Assembly (NCBI GenBank): GCA_964468435.1
Contig: CAYXVE010000067.1
Coordinates: forward strand, 1-25,126
From: JBCCTX01 sp964468435
GTDB taxonomy: Bacteria > Bacteroidota > Bacteroidia > J057
DNA: 25,126 bases
Reading direction: 5' to 3'
Position 1 is the first letter of the stretch. The number at the start of each line of letters is the position of its first letter. Shown here piece by piece: positions 7,115 through 16,337 of the stretch. The position numbers were made by a program, and so were the translations under genes. The notes under the pieces were generated by a model. The model was given only the letters and a program-made list of their open reading frames with translations. It was not told the DNA's origin and searched no databases.

Positions 7115-7630
7115 ATGATGATAAAAGAGAAAATTCATATACGCAAAGGAGTTCGCAGAGATATTACTTCCATTTATCAGTTGATTCGCGAACTGGCAAT
7201 ATACGAGCTTGCAGAGGAAGAGGTTCATACGACTGTAGTGCAGATGGAAGAAGACGGATTTGGGAAAAGACCTTTGTTTGAGTTTTTTGTTGCAGAGACC
7301 AGTGAGGGCGAGATCGTGGGTGTAGCCTTGTTTTATTTTGGATATTCCACCTGGAAAGGTAAAAAATTGTATCTCGATGACCTGATCATAACAGAAAATT
7401 ACAGAAGGCATGGGATCGGCCAAATGTTGCTTGACAGGCTGGTATCTTACGCAATGGACCAGGATGTTCGTCAGATTCGTTGGCATGTACTGGAGTGGAA
7501 TGAACCTGCCATCAAGTTTTATGAAAAAATGGGGGTCGAATTTGATGGTGAATGGATTACTTGTAAAATGAGTCGTGCCAAGATAGAAGCATACGGAAAA
7601 GCACGCCTGGGTAAGGTAGCCAGTAATTAA
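7115..7630 (+). CDS. GNAT acetyltransferase, SSAT/thialysine type
   Basis: A 171-residue GNAT-fold N-acetyltransferase. YLDDLIITENYRRHGIG (86-102) gives strand 4 and the acetyl-CoA pyrophosphate loop R-x-x-G-x-G. WNEPAIKFYEKMG gives the C-terminal motif B. The YLDDL and Y-R-x-x-G-I-G context together match the diamine/thialysine acetyltransferase (SSAT-like) branch. The likely acceptor is a small primary amine such as a polyamine or an aminoethyl-cysteine-type compound; this is family inference only. The gene follows cutA after 4 bases. Two adjacent ATGs (7115, 7118) are interchangeable. A hairpin spans its stop codon. Confidence 0.88.
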   Translation: MMIKEKIHIRKGVRRDITSIYQLIRELAIYELAEEEVHTTVVQMEEDGFGKRPLFEFFVAETSEGEIVGVALFYFGYSTWKGKKLYLDDLIITENYRRHGIGQMLLDRLVSYAMDQDVRQIRWHVLEWNEPAIKFYEKMGVEFDGEWITCKMSRAKIEAYGKARLGKVASN

Positions 7631-7638
7631 ACTGGCTA
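7617..7638 (+). terminator. hairpin overlapping the GNAT stop codon
   Basis: TAGCCAGT (7617-7624) pairs perfectly with ACTGGCTA (7631-7638) around the 6-base AATTAA loop that contains the TAA stop. What follows (TTATT) is only a weak U-tract. It is a probable terminator or 3'-end stabiliser for the cutA-GNAT transcript. Confidence 0.5.
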
Positions 7639-7740
7639 TTATTAAAAAAGTCGCTTTTATAAGTTATACTTGATAAAATCATCTGTTTGAGAAAACTTTT
7701 TTGATGGCTTTCGTAAAATAGCTTATAATAATTTTATGAG

Positions 7741-8055
7741 ATGAGTTTTTTTCAATCCCTTCATTTAGATATTAGAGAAATTGAAGTAGTTGAACGTGTT
7801 GATGACTCTGAATATACTCAGGATTATTCTAAACGGCTCCGTGATGTAGCCGAATCTACAGGTAAACAAGCTCAAGCAGAAATCCATACAGAAGTTAAAA
7901 AATACCACTGGGCATTATTTTTAGCTTCATTTTTTGCAGGCATGGCATTTACGGCCCTTGTTGATTATCCGGTTGGGATATTTCTCGGGATGTGTGTAGG
8001 TTTTTTATGTTTTGTTGAACCCATATATCAAAGAATTATAAGATTATTGTCTTGA
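7741..8055 (+). CDS. hypothetical two-helix membrane protein
   Basis: I do not recognise a family. The 104-residue product has a charged soluble N-terminal half (residues 1-52, with many Asp, Glu, Lys and Arg) and two closely spaced hydrophobic helices (about 56-76 and 78-96). A short basic tail follows (RIIRLLS). The predicted layout is a helical hairpin anchoring a cytoplasmic domain. The A-rich leader, ATG start and strong terminator right after the stop support it as a real gene transcribed alone. It could be a regulator-type membrane peptide or a structural protein; nothing in the neighbourhood decides. Confidence 0.65.
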   Translation: MSFFQSLHLDIREIEVVERVDDSEYTQDYSKRLRDVAESTGKQAQAEIHTEVKKYHWALFLASFFAGMAFTALVDYPVGIFLGMCVGFLCFVEPIYQRIIRLLS

Positions 8056-8091
8056 AAGCCTTTTGACTATAGGTTTATTGTGGTTAAGAAT

Positions 8092-8121
8092 GGATATGGA
8101 TTTATTCCATATCCTTTTTTT
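8092..8121 (+). terminator. intrinsic terminator after the small membrane gene
   Basis: A perfect 9-bp stem (GGATATGGA at 8092-8100, TCCATATCC at 8106-8114), a 5-base loop TTTAT and seven T (8115-8121). It closes the transcript of the gene at 7741-8055 and separates it from the RND operon. Confidence 0.88.
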
Positions 8122-8181
8122 GTTGGGATTATTGAACAAAAAGAGAAAATTACCACTTAATATTTTTGTTAAAATTTATGT

Positions 8182-8188
8182 TATTTTG
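8182..8188 (+). promoter_or_regulatory. possible -7 element before RND operon
   Basis: TATTTTG, followed by CGC, is one base short of the TAnnTTTG consensus. A TTTG at 8165-8168 is closer than the usual -33 spacing, so this is weak. It lies in the 270-bp spacer (8056-8325), which otherwise holds only the terminator above and no gene. A leader of about 130 bases would result. Confidence 0.2.
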
Positions 8189-8325
8189 CGCATTATCTAC
8201 TTGTTTTAAAAATAGTAGCAGGATTCAATCCCCAAAACAATTTCACCTGACAGGCTATTAAAGGATTGTAATCGTATACAATTAGTCCTGGATGTTAAAC
8301 CGTTACACTAGTTTGATATATTGAC

Positions 8326-9618
8326 ATGCAGAAGATATTAATTCGAAGGATTCTCATCTCGGCATTAGGCGCAGTACTTATTTTATGGATAGGAATCGCT
8401 ATCCAATCCATGCTAGCTGACAGACCTTCTCCAGTAAGACAAATGTCATTTCAAGAGCAAAAGAGAACGGTCAAGGCCACACCTATAGAATATCGTAGCC
8501 GGGAAATCTCTCTTTCAAATATGGGCAGGGTTATCTCTGAACGTGCGGTAGACATTATTACAGAGGTGCCTGGGGAGATCTTACCTGGAGCCGTAGCGCT
8601 GAAGCGAGGGCAAAATTTTCGGGAAGGTCAGATCTTATTAAAGATCGATGATGAAGAGGCCAGACTTACCATTTATGCTCAGAAAAGCGATTTTCTCACT
8701 GCTATAGCTAATGTTCTTCCCGAACTCAAGATAGATTATCAAGATACCTACAATACGTGGCAGAAATATTTTGACCAGCTTTCAGTAGAAAAGCCACTCT
8801 CTCCTCTACCGGAGATTAATTCATCCCAGGAAAAAGTATTTTTTTCGACCCGCAATATCATCAATCAGTTTTATACCATCAAAAGTGTTGAAGAGCGCTT
8901 GGATAAATACATTATACGGGCGCCCTTTACAGGTAGTTACTCTGAGGTACTTCAGGAGGAAGGAGCTGTTGTCAATGCTGGTACAAGGATTGCCAGAATC
9001 ACTCGCTCCAATCGCCTTGAGGTAGAACTACCCGTAAGAACCGAAGATCTGGATTTTATCCGTAATGGACTAGTAGTCAATGTGTCTTCACCTACCCATA
9101 GAAGTACCTGGAAAGGTAGTGTAAACCGAATAAGTGATATCGTAGATCCAACCACACAATCTGTGAATATCTACATTAGCTTTAATCCACAAAAAGAGCG
9201 AGTCTATGACGGTCAGTACCTTGAGGTAGAAATACCCGGTACGCGTCTCAAGAACGTTATGGAAATTCCCAGAAATGCTGTATTTAACCGAAATGAAGTA
9301 TTTCTCGTCAAGGAAAACCGTCTGCATGTGCAGCCTATTAAGATTGAAAACTTCAATGAGGAGACACTATATTTTTCGGGTCTGGAAGCGGGAGAAATGG
9401 TCGTAACAGAACCCTTGATCAATGCTTATGAAAATATGGAAGTAGTCATGGAAGGCGAAGAAGCTATACCCGACAGCACTGAAAGTAAAAATACGGTACA
9501 ACCTGTGAGCGAGACTCCTGAGCAGACAGCTGAAACTCCTGCTGTTTCAAAATCAGATCGAGGTGAAAAACTTTCGGGAAATACATCAGCACCTGTTCAA
9601 TCTCCTTCAACCAACTAA
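8326..9618 (+). CDS. RND efflux periplasmic adaptor (membrane fusion protein)
   Basis: This is the periplasmic adaptor of a tripartite efflux pump, 430 residues. It has an N-terminal membrane anchor (about residues 7-30), then a split biotinyl-lipoyl domain: ITEVPGEILPGAVALKRGQ at about 77-95, and the return half APFTGSYSEVLQEEGAVVNAGT near 197-219. A short helical hairpin lies between the halves, with beta-barrel and membrane-proximal domains after. The last ~55 residues form a Ser/Thr/Pro/Glu-rich tail with no predicted fold, unusual for the family. The adaptor links the permease, which begins 11 bases downstream, to the TolC-like channel. Substrate unknown. Confidence 0.92.
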   Translation: MQKILIRRILISALGAVLILWIGIAIQSMLADRPSPVRQMSFQEQKRTVKATPIEYRSREISLSNMGRVISERAVDIITEVPGEILPGAVALKRGQNFREGQILLKIDDEEARLTIYAQKSDFLTAIANVLPELKIDYQDTYNTWQKYFDQLSVEKPLSPLPEINSSQEKVFFSTRNIINQFYTIKSVEERLDKYIIRAPFTGSYSEVLQEEGAVVNAGTRIARITRSNRLEVELPVRTEDLDFIRNGLVVNVSSPTHRSTWKGSVNRISDIVDPTTQSVNIYISFNPQKERVYDGQYLEVEIPGTRLKNVMEIPRNAVFNRNEVFLVKENRLHVQPIKIENFNEETLYFSGLEAGEMVVTEPLINAYENMEVVMEGEEAIPDSTESKNTVQPVSETPEQTAETPAVSKSDRGEKLSGNTSAPVQSPSTN

Positions 9619-9629
9619 TTTCTGCGAAT

Positions 9630-12600
9630 ATGAGAGAGATAATATCTTATATTACCAAATACCCCATATGGGCTAATGTAATCATATTGCTAGTAGTAAT
9701 ATTGGGTTTGGTCAGTACATTTACGATCAACAAGTCCTTCTTTCCGGAAATTGAACCTAATATTATTACCGTTAGGGTATCCTATCCAGGTGCTTCGCCG
9801 GAGGAAATGGAGGAAGGCGTGGTAGTTAAAGTCGAAGAATCGCTGAAGGGATTGGAAGGTATTGAGGAGGTGACCTCGATAGCCTCGGAAAATACAGCCA
9901 ATATATCCATTGAAGTAGATCCCAAGTACGAATCGGAAATTGTACTGACAGATGTCAAAAATGCGGTGGACCGCATCAATTCATTTCCTGAGAATGCAGA
10001 GAAACCCGTGATCTACAATCAAAAACCACGGGGAGACGTGATTGATATGATCTTGGTGGGAGATGTTGATTTATGGACATTGAAGAGATATGCAGAAGGT
10101 ATCAGGGAGGATCTGCTCGCTTCCGGGATCATCACACAGATTGAAATCACAGGATATCCTGAGCGGGAAATATCGATCGAGGTATCAGAAGAAAATCTGA
10201 TACGATATGGGCTGACCTTCGATCAGCTATCAAGAGCCGTAAGGCTCAACAACCGGGATGTATCATCCGGATCGGTAAAATCTCCTAATGAGGAGATATT
10301 GATACGTTCGAGAGCAAAAGAGTATGACGCGGAGGGAATAGGTGAGATCATCCTACGTACCAATTCCGATGGGATTATTGTTAGGGTCAAGGATATAGCT
10401 GAAGTAAAAGAGCAGTTTGCTGATGTGCCCAACAAAACGATGTACAACGGCAAAGCTGCCGTTACCGTGCAGATCTCCAAACTGCCTGAAGATGATATCA
10501 TCGATATAAGAAATTATGTAAGGTCTTACACGGAAGAATACAATGCATCCAACGAAACGGTATCAATCATACTTGACAACGATCGTTCGGATTACCTCCT
10601 TGCTCGTCTTAATATTTTGTTGAATAATGGAACGGTAGGATTACTATTGGTGCTAGTATTTCTGGGGCTGTTTTTAAATGTAAAACTTTCATTTTGGGTG
10701 GCATTTGGCATTCCTTTTTCCTTCATGGGAATGTTGTTTTTAGCTCAAATGGTAGGTATTACGATCAATATCATCTCACTATTTGGGATGATTCTCGTAG
10801 TGGGTATTCTCGTGGACGATGGAATCGTAGTCGCGGAGAATATCTATTCCCATTATGAAAAGGGCAAAAGGCCGTTACAGGCATCTTTGGACGGTACGCT
10901 TGAAGTACTTCCTGCGGTATTTACGGGAGTTTCTACAACTATCATTGCATTTCTGGCTTTCTTTTTCTTCGAAGGTAGATTTGGACAATTTATCGTAGAA
11001 ATGGCCATAGTAGTCATTTTCTGTCTGGCCCTTTCGCTAGTAGAGTGTGCCTTTATTCTTCCACCACACATTGCACACTCCGGAGCCTTATCCGATAAAG
11101 AGCCTGGGAGGTTCAGAAAGTCCTTTGACAAGGGTTTTCGCTATGTGAGAGACCGCTTGTATGGACGTTTTCTAACCCGGATTATTAGGTACCGCTATAT
11201 CACGCTGGCACTTGCTATAGCTTGTTGTCTGGTGATGACTGGCATGATACAGGGCAAATATATCAAGTTGACCTTTTTTCCATCATTTTCCCGCTCGGAT
11301 AATCTGGATGTGAACTTGGTGTTGAAACCCGGGACTAGGGAATGGAAAACAGAAGACTTACTTACACAGATTGAAGAGACCATTTGGGAGGAAAATGAAA
11401 AAATAAAGGTTGAACGTGCAGATGGAAGAGATATGGTCTTAAGCACGAGATTAACAATAGGTACTGCGGGAACGGAGTCGGGTGGCCATACCGGAAACAT
11501 CCGGATAGAGTTGCTACCCGAACAGCTCCGGAAAGTAGATAAGCCTGTTGTTGCAGCGAGATTACAGGAGGCAATTGGGAGTATTTCCGAAGCCGAGCAA
11601 CTCACCGTAGGTGAAGGGCGAAGGTGGTTTGGCAGTCCTGTCTCACTGAGTCTGAAGAGTCGTAATCTGGCTGAGTTGGAAGGAGCCAAAAACATGGTAA
11701 AGAACGCCTTGATGCGAAGGTCGGATCTGAAAGATATTACAGATAGCAATATTCCTGGCAAAAGAGAGATTAATATACGGCTCAAGCCACAGGCTTATGT
11801 TCTTGGGCTGACATACGATGATATTACCCGGCAGATCCGTCAAGGATTCTTTGGGGAGGAGGTACAGCGCCTGCAGATAGGCCAGGACGAGGTGCGTGTA
11901 TGGGTGAGATATCCAGAAGAAAATCGCAAAAGTCTTGGTCAACTTGAGCAGATCAAGATCAAAATGGATAATGGAGCGGAATACCCCTTGACAGATCTCA
12001 TAGAATATGAAACTGTAAGAGGGGTAGTAAGTATCAAGCACCTCAATGGGGCACGGGAAAACCGAGTGGAAGCAGATCTTACAAATCCCAGAGATGCCGC
12101 GCAACCGATTTTAGAGGATTTAAAAAATAATCTGGTGCCTGAGATGAGAAGAGCCTTCCCGAGTGTATCGGTTACTTTTGAGGGGCAAGCACGTCAGGGA
12201 GATCGCTTTGGCGGTTCGCTGGCTCTTGCCGGCCCACTTATCTTATTGGGAATATTTCTGTTGATCAGTCTGGAATTCCGTTCATTCTCCCAGGCATTTC
12301 TCATCATATTGATGATTCCACTTGGAATTCTGGGGGCTGCTATCGGGCATTGGATCGAAGGTAAACCTATTTCTATTTTGAGTTCTTATGGGATGCTTGC
12401 CCTCTCCGGGGTCATTGTCAACGATGCTGTTGTATTTGCTGATAAGTACAACAGGCTCCTAAAGGGAGGTCATAACGTGGCATCGGCCATATTTTTTGCG
12501 GGCAAATCGCGATTTCGTCCCATCATTCTTACTTCCCTCACTACAGTTGTAGGGCTATTTCCACTGATAAGAGACACAAGTGCTACTGCGAGGTTTTTAG

Positions 12601-12812
12601 TACCCATGGCTATATCGGTAGCATATGGGATTTTACTGGGTACTTTTTTTATTTTGACGGTATTCCCTGCACTAGTCGTGGCCTGGAATGATCTACGCGT
12701 GGGAATTACCTGGATATGGGGATGGTTGTGGAATGCTAAGGTATATTTACCAAGTAGGGTGGAGGTAGAACCTACTATTAAAGAAGAAGAACAACTGGAA
12801 AAAATTCTCTAA
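9630..12812 (+). CDS. RND efflux permease (AcrB/HAE1-like)
   Basis: A proton-driven inner-membrane pump of 1060 residues. TM1 is at about 13-32 and the first large periplasmic loop at about 35-330 (FPEIEPNIITVRVSYPGASP is characteristic). TM4 carries the proton-relay pair D396-D397 in GILVDDGIVVAENI. The second half repeats the layout, with GVIVNDAVVFADKYNR in TM10. The length matches HAE-type hydrophobe/amphiphile exporters. The second repeat has ND where the first has DD, which is normal for the family because the second site carries no relay function. The operon order adaptor, pump, outer-membrane channel (gaps of 11 and 31 bases) supports a complete pump. No TetR/MarR-type regulator is adjacent. 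Whether it exports drugs, lipids or metabolites cannot be read from sequence. Confidence 0.95.
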   Translation: MREIISYITKYPIWANVIILLVVILGLVSTFTINKSFFPEIEPNIITVRVSYPGASPEEMEEGVVVKVEESLKGLEGIEEVTSIASENTANISIEVDPKYESEIVLTDVKNAVDRINSFPENAEKPVIYNQKPRGDVIDMILVGDVDLWTLKRYAEGIREDLLASGIITQIEITGYPEREISIEVSEENLIRYGLTFDQLSRAVRLNNRDVSSGSVKSPNEEILIRSRAKEYDAEGIGEIILRTNSDGIIVRVKDIAEVKEQFADVPNKTMYNGKAAVTVQISKLPEDDIIDIRNYVRSYTEEYNASNETVSIILDNDRSDYLLARLNILLNNGTVGLLLVLVFLGLFLNVKLSFWVAFGIPFSFMGMLFLAQMVGITINIISLFGMILVVGILVDDGIVVAENIYSHYEKGKRPLQASLDGTLEVLPAVFTGVSTTIIAFLAFFFFEGRFGQFIVEMAIVVIFCLALSLVECAFILPPHIAHSGALSDKEPGRFRKSFDKGFRYVRDRLYGRFLTRIIRYRYITLALAIACCLVMTGMIQGKYIKLTFFPSFSRSDNLDVNLVLKPGTREWKTEDLLTQIEETIWEENEKIKVERADGRDMVLSTRLTIGTAGTESGGHTGNIRIELLPEQLRKVDKPVVAARLQEAIGSISEAEQLTVGEGRRWFGSPVSLSLKSRNLAELEGAKNMVKNALMRRSDLKDITDSNIPGKREINIRLKPQAYVLGLTYDDITRQIRQGFFGEEVQRLQIGQDEVRVWVRYPEENRKSLGQLEQIKIKMDNGAEYPLTDLIEYETVRGVVSIKHLNGARENRVEADLTNPRDAAQPILEDLKNNLVPEMRRAFPSVSVTFEGQARQGDRFGGSLALAGPLILLGIFLLISLEFRSFSQAFLIILMIPLGILGAAIGHWIEGKPISILSSYGMLALSGVIVNDAVVFADKYNRLLKGGHNVASAIFFAGKSRFRPIILTSLTTVVGLFPLIRDTSATARFLVPMAISVAYGILLGTFFILTVFPALVVAWNDLRVGITWIWGWLWNAKVYLPSRVEVEPTIKEEEQLEKIL

Positions 12813-12843
12813 TCTGCTTGAAGGTTGATTGTAACACATAATT

Positions 12844-14163
12844 ATGAAATACTTTGATCATTTGGTTACCAAATGTTTGTGTATTAGTCTTTTCCTGGGG
12901 ATAAATGTGGGTATCATACAAGCGCAAGAATATACACCCTTATCTCTGGCTGATGCGATTTCCATTGGGCTAAGGAACAATTTTGATATCCGCATAGCAG
13001 ATTATCAGGTCAATATAGCTTCTAATATCAATGCTGTAGGTGAGGCAGGTATGCTGCCACGCATTGATCTGAATCTGGGTGGCTCAGGATTCTACACAGG
13101 CAGTCCGGCTTCCTTTATCACCAGCAGGCTAAATGCCAATGTTGGAGCCACGATTTCATGGACATTATTTGATGGGTTTCGTGCCCAAGCCACCAAGGAT
13201 CGTCTCGAATTACTGGAATCGGACAGTGAGGGTAATGCTGCTATTATTGTAGAGACTACCATACAGGCAATCATTCTGGGATATTATAATGCGTTACTGG
13301 CTCAGGAGCAGGAAAATGTATTGAATCAAGTGCTGGCTGCTTCAGCGCGAAGATATGATTATGAAGAACTTCGGAAGGAAATGGGAGCCTCTGGAACCTT
13401 TGAATTGCTTCAATTCAAGGATGCATTTTTCACAGATTCAGCAAATCTGGTCATTCAAAAGCTCAATCTAAGAAATGAGATCCGCAACCTCAATCTGTTG
13501 ATAAATGTTCCGGTGGAGAGTGAGTGGGAGCTCACGGATAATTTACAGGAACGTTTTTCGAGATATGAATTTGAAAATCTAAGAGATAAGATGCTTGAAG
13601 ACAATAATAATCTTAAGAATCAATACATAGCCAACAATATTCTCCGGCAGGATACACGCATTGCTGAAGCAGATATGTATCCCACAATCTCTCTCAATAC
13701 CGGAATAACTTATGGTAGTGGAACGGCTAACAGGGCAGATGGGCGATCCGTTACTTTTAGTGCATTTGATTATACTGCTGGAATATCCATAGGATTTAAT
13801 CTGTTTGATGGGGGGCGAGTACGTCGTGCTATACAGAATGCACGTATCGATGAACAGATAGGCCTACTGACTGAACGCCAACTCAAGGAATCCCTGGTGA
13901 ATGATTTGTTAGTAACTCTAGATACCTACAGTGCCAGACGGGAAGTAAAAGAACTCAGAGATATTCTGGTAGAAAACGCTGCATTGAATCTGGATATCGC
14001 AGAAGATCGATTTGAGAGCGGATTGATTAATTCGCTGGATTACCGTCAGATTCAGCTTCAGTTTCTCAATGCTCAGCTTAGCCGTTTGGAAGCACTACGC
14101 GATCTTAAGGAGTCAGAAACAGAATTAATACGTCTTACTGGAGGATTAGTCAGGGAAAATTAA
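12844..14163 (+). CDS. TolC-like outer-membrane efflux channel
   Basis: The outer-membrane factor of the pump, 439 residues. A signal peptide ends near residue 27 (IQA before QEYTPL). The two repeated halves typical of TolC/OprM follow: LSLADAISIGLRNN-type opening, VGATISWTLFDGFRAQ in the first strand/turn region, and the matching GISIGFNLFDGGRVRRAIQNA in the second half. Long amphipathic helices lie between. Ends with the usual SLDYRQIQLQFLNAQLSRLEAL segment and lacks a lipobox. Trimerises into a periplasm-spanning channel that docks with the adaptor. Third gene of the RND operon, 31 bases after the permease. Confidence 0.93.
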   Translation: MKYFDHLVTKCLCISLFLGINVGIIQAQEYTPLSLADAISIGLRNNFDIRIADYQVNIASNINAVGEAGMLPRIDLNLGGSGFYTGSPASFITSRLNANVGATISWTLFDGFRAQATKDRLELLESDSEGNAAIIVETTIQAIILGYYNALLAQEQENVLNQVLAASARRYDYEELRKEMGASGTFELLQFKDAFFTDSANLVIQKLNLRNEIRNLNLLINVPVESEWELTDNLQERFSRYEFENLRDKMLEDNNNLKNQYIANNILRQDTRIAEADMYPTISLNTGITYGSGTANRADGRSVTFSAFDYTAGISIGFNLFDGGRVRRAIQNARIDEQIGLLTERQLKESLVNDLLVTLDTYSARREVKELRDILVENAALNLDIAEDRFESGLINSLDYRQIQLQFLNAQLSRLEALRDLKESETELIRLTGGLVREN

Positions 14164-14215
14164 CCGGATTTAGTTTGATGGGTTTAGTCTATACACTAAA
14201 TCTCATGACTTCCTG

Positions 14216-14223
14216 TATATTTG
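14216..14223 (+). promoter_or_regulatory. Bacteroidota -7 promoter element
   Basis: TATATTTG matches TAnnTTTG exactly. It sits 21 bases before the ATG at 14245, consistent with a short leader. No good -33 element is visible. A weak 8-bp hairpin at 14181-14202 just upstream may end the RND operon transcript. Confidence 0.5.
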
Positions 14224-14244
14224 CGCTCAAATTTAATGCTTCAT

Positions 14245-15342
14245 ATGAACAAACTAATCTGGATTTTATTGATGCTCTGTCTAAGCTCATGCAATGTATC
14301 AGAAAAATCAAACCGCGATGAACAAGAGGGTAATGCAACCCCTACGGTAAGTGATACACTGCAATATGAAGGGGAAACTCACTTAAAAAATATACGTCAG
14401 TTAACTTTTGGAGGCGATAATGCAGAGGCATATTTCAGTTTTGACGATCAGCATCTGGTGCTTCAGCGTGCTTACGATGCAGAGAATATCCCTTGCGACC
14501 AGATATACTACGGGAAAATACCCGGGGCTTCCGAAGAGGACTTTGAAATGAATCTGGTAAGTACGGGAAAAGGACGTACTACCTGCTCTTATTTTATGCC
14601 AGGGGATTCATTGATTATCTATGCATCGACACATACAACTGGAGAGGATTGCCCTCCTGAGCCTGACCGTAGTATGGGTTATGTGTGGCCCATCTATAAA
14701 GGATATGAGCTGTTTATTGCTGATCTTGACGGCAATATTCGCCAGCAACTGACAGCTAATGAATTTTATGATGCAGAGGCTACAGTATCTCCACAGGGAG
14801 ATAAGATTGTATTTACCTCTACACGCAATGGTGATCTAGATCTTTACACCATGGATATAGACGGCACTAATATACAGCAGATCACGGATATCCCAGGGTA
14901 TGATGGTGGCGCATTTTTTTCTCCAGATGGTTCTAAGCTCATTTTTAGAGCTTCCCGACCACAAGGTGAAGAGTTGGAAGATTATCGCAACTTGCTCAAT
15001 GAAGGATTGATCCGTCCTGGAGCACTGGAATTGTTTGTCTGCGATGCCGATGGCTCCAGACTAAGGCGTATCACAGAACTGGGACAGGCAAACTGGGCAC
15101 CTTTTTTCCATCCATCTGGAGAGAAAATTATATTTGCATCAAATCATAGATCTGGTGGTAGAACCTTTAATCTGTTCATGGTCAATTTGGACGGTACGGA
15201 ACTTGAGCAGATTACCTACGACGAACAATTTGATGCATTTCCCATGTTTTCCTACGACGGTACCAAGCTGGTTTTTGCTTCCAACCGGAATAATGGTGGA
15301 ACTCGGGAAACAAACATTTTTATAGCTGATTGGATAGAGTAG
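14245..15342 (+). CDS. TolB-like beta-propeller lipoprotein
   Basis: A secreted lipoprotein of 365 residues built of PD40/TolB-type beta-propeller blades. The signal peptide ends in a lipobox LSSC (Cys15 from this start), so the mature protein is lipid-anchored. Repeats can be seen as AEATVSPQGDKIVFTSTR, GGAFFSPDGSKLIFRASR, WAPFFHPSGEKIIFAS and AFPMFSYDGTKLVFASNR, each followed by a strand of the form xLFxxxxDGTxxxQIT. TolB itself interacts with Tol-Pal; here no tol/pal genes are near, so a generic protein-binding scaffold or sensor is likelier. Possible upstream starts TTG 14221 and ATG 14236 lengthen the signal peptide without adding a domain; 14245 gives the best lipoprotein signal. Confidence 0.85.
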   Translation: MNKLIWILLMLCLSSCNVSEKSNRDEQEGNATPTVSDTLQYEGETHLKNIRQLTFGGDNAEAYFSFDDQHLVLQRAYDAENIPCDQIYYGKIPGASEEDFEMNLVSTGKGRTTCSYFMPGDSLIIYASTHTTGEDCPPEPDRSMGYVWPIYKGYELFIADLDGNIRQQLTANEFYDAEATVSPQGDKIVFTSTRNGDLDLYTMDIDGTNIQQITDIPGYDGGAFFSPDGSKLIFRASRPQGEELEDYRNLLNEGLIRPGALELFVCDADGSRLRRITELGQANWAPFFHPSGEKIIFASNHRSGGRTFNLFMVNLDGTELEQITYDEQFDAFPMFSYDGTKLVFASNRNNGGTRETNIFIADWIE

Positions 15343-15421
15343 AGAAGATATAATTCCTTAAATATTTTTAGGATATTGAGAAAGTATTGAAATACTAAAT
15401 ATCTCTAAACTCATAAACATC

Positions 15422-16240
15422 ATGAAATCTTATATATTTTCAATTTTAGGTGTTTTCTCTTTGATCGCTGTGTTATCGGGTTGTCAGTCTCAGGAGAATA
15501 ATAGTAAATATAACTTTGAGGAGACTGCGGCAAAAGTAGTAAATCCTGCTATGCCTGGCTTTGACATGGAAAATTCTGATTCAGAAGCGATAGCGCTTGC
15601 TGATCAGGTTATGGAGGCAATGGGTGGCAGGAAGCAATGGGATGACCTACACTACGTAACTTGGGTGTTTTTTGGGAGTCGCAAACACACATGGGATAAA
15701 TATAGCGGGGATGTACGGATTGATTACTTACGCGATACCGTACACAGTAAAGTTGTACGCTTCAATGTCCATGACATGGAGGGTAAGATTCAGATGGATG
15801 GGCAGGAATTGGCGGATGCTGATTCTGCCAATAAGTTGATCCAGGCTGCTAAGTCTCATTGGATCAATGACATGTACTGGCTCTTCATGCCTTTTAAAAT
15901 GAAAGATGATGGGGTAACCCTGAAATACGCAGGTCAGGATACGACAGAAACTGGTTCCACAGCTGAAATAGTAGAAATGACCTTCAAAGGAGTCGGAGAT
16001 ACTCCTAAGAATAGATATCATGTATTTATCGATCCTGAGACCCATATGGTAGTTCAGTGGAATTTCTTTGCGGATGCATCAGATGAATCTCCCAGATTTA
16101 AATCGTCTTGGGAAGGCTATGATACCTATGGGGGCATAAAGCTGTCTAGCGACCGCATGTTTTATGGTAATTCGATGCGCTATCTCACAGAAATAGCTGT
16201 TATGGATACTTTGGAGCAGGATATATTGAAAGCTTTTTAA
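15422..16240 (+). CDS. secreted lipoprotein, family unclear
   Basis: A 272-residue lipoprotein with signal peptide and lipobox VLSGC (Cys21). The mature part begins with a flexible Asn/Ser-rich linker and then AIALADQVMEAMGGRKQWDDLHYVTW, a form seen in LolA/LolB-like outer-membrane-associated proteins. Strands with repeated aromatic-rich segments follow (TWDKYSGDVRIDY; HVFIDPETHMVVQWNF; SSWEGYDTYGGIKL). A LolA-like fold is inferred, and I cannot name a function. It follows the TolB-like gene by about 80 bases on the same strand and may be cotranscribed or separately expressed. Confidence 0.7.
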   Translation: MKSYIFSILGVFSLIAVLSGCQSQENNSKYNFEETAAKVVNPAMPGFDMENSDSEAIALADQVMEAMGGRKQWDDLHYVTWVFFGSRKHTWDKYSGDVRIDYLRDTVHSKVVRFNVHDMEGKIQMDGQELADADSANKLIQAAKSHWINDMYWLFMPFKMKDDGVTLKYAGQDTTETGSTAEIVEMTFKGVGDTPKNRYHVFIDPETHMVVQWNFFADASDESPRFKSSWEGYDTYGGIKLSSDRMFYGNSMRYLTEIAVMDTLEQDILKAF

Positions 16241-16337
16241 GTAATCTGTTTTCTGGCTAATCCTATTTATTGATGTTGCAAGAACATTTCTGTCTTATCA
16301 GGTACGGAAGTATGTTATGTGATATCATATGATAATT

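Noticed and set aside
14181..14202. Hairpin GGTTTAGT/ACTAAATC after the TolC-like gene as an operon terminator
   Set aside because: Has one G-U pair, is short and lacks a T-run; left as a weak remark only.
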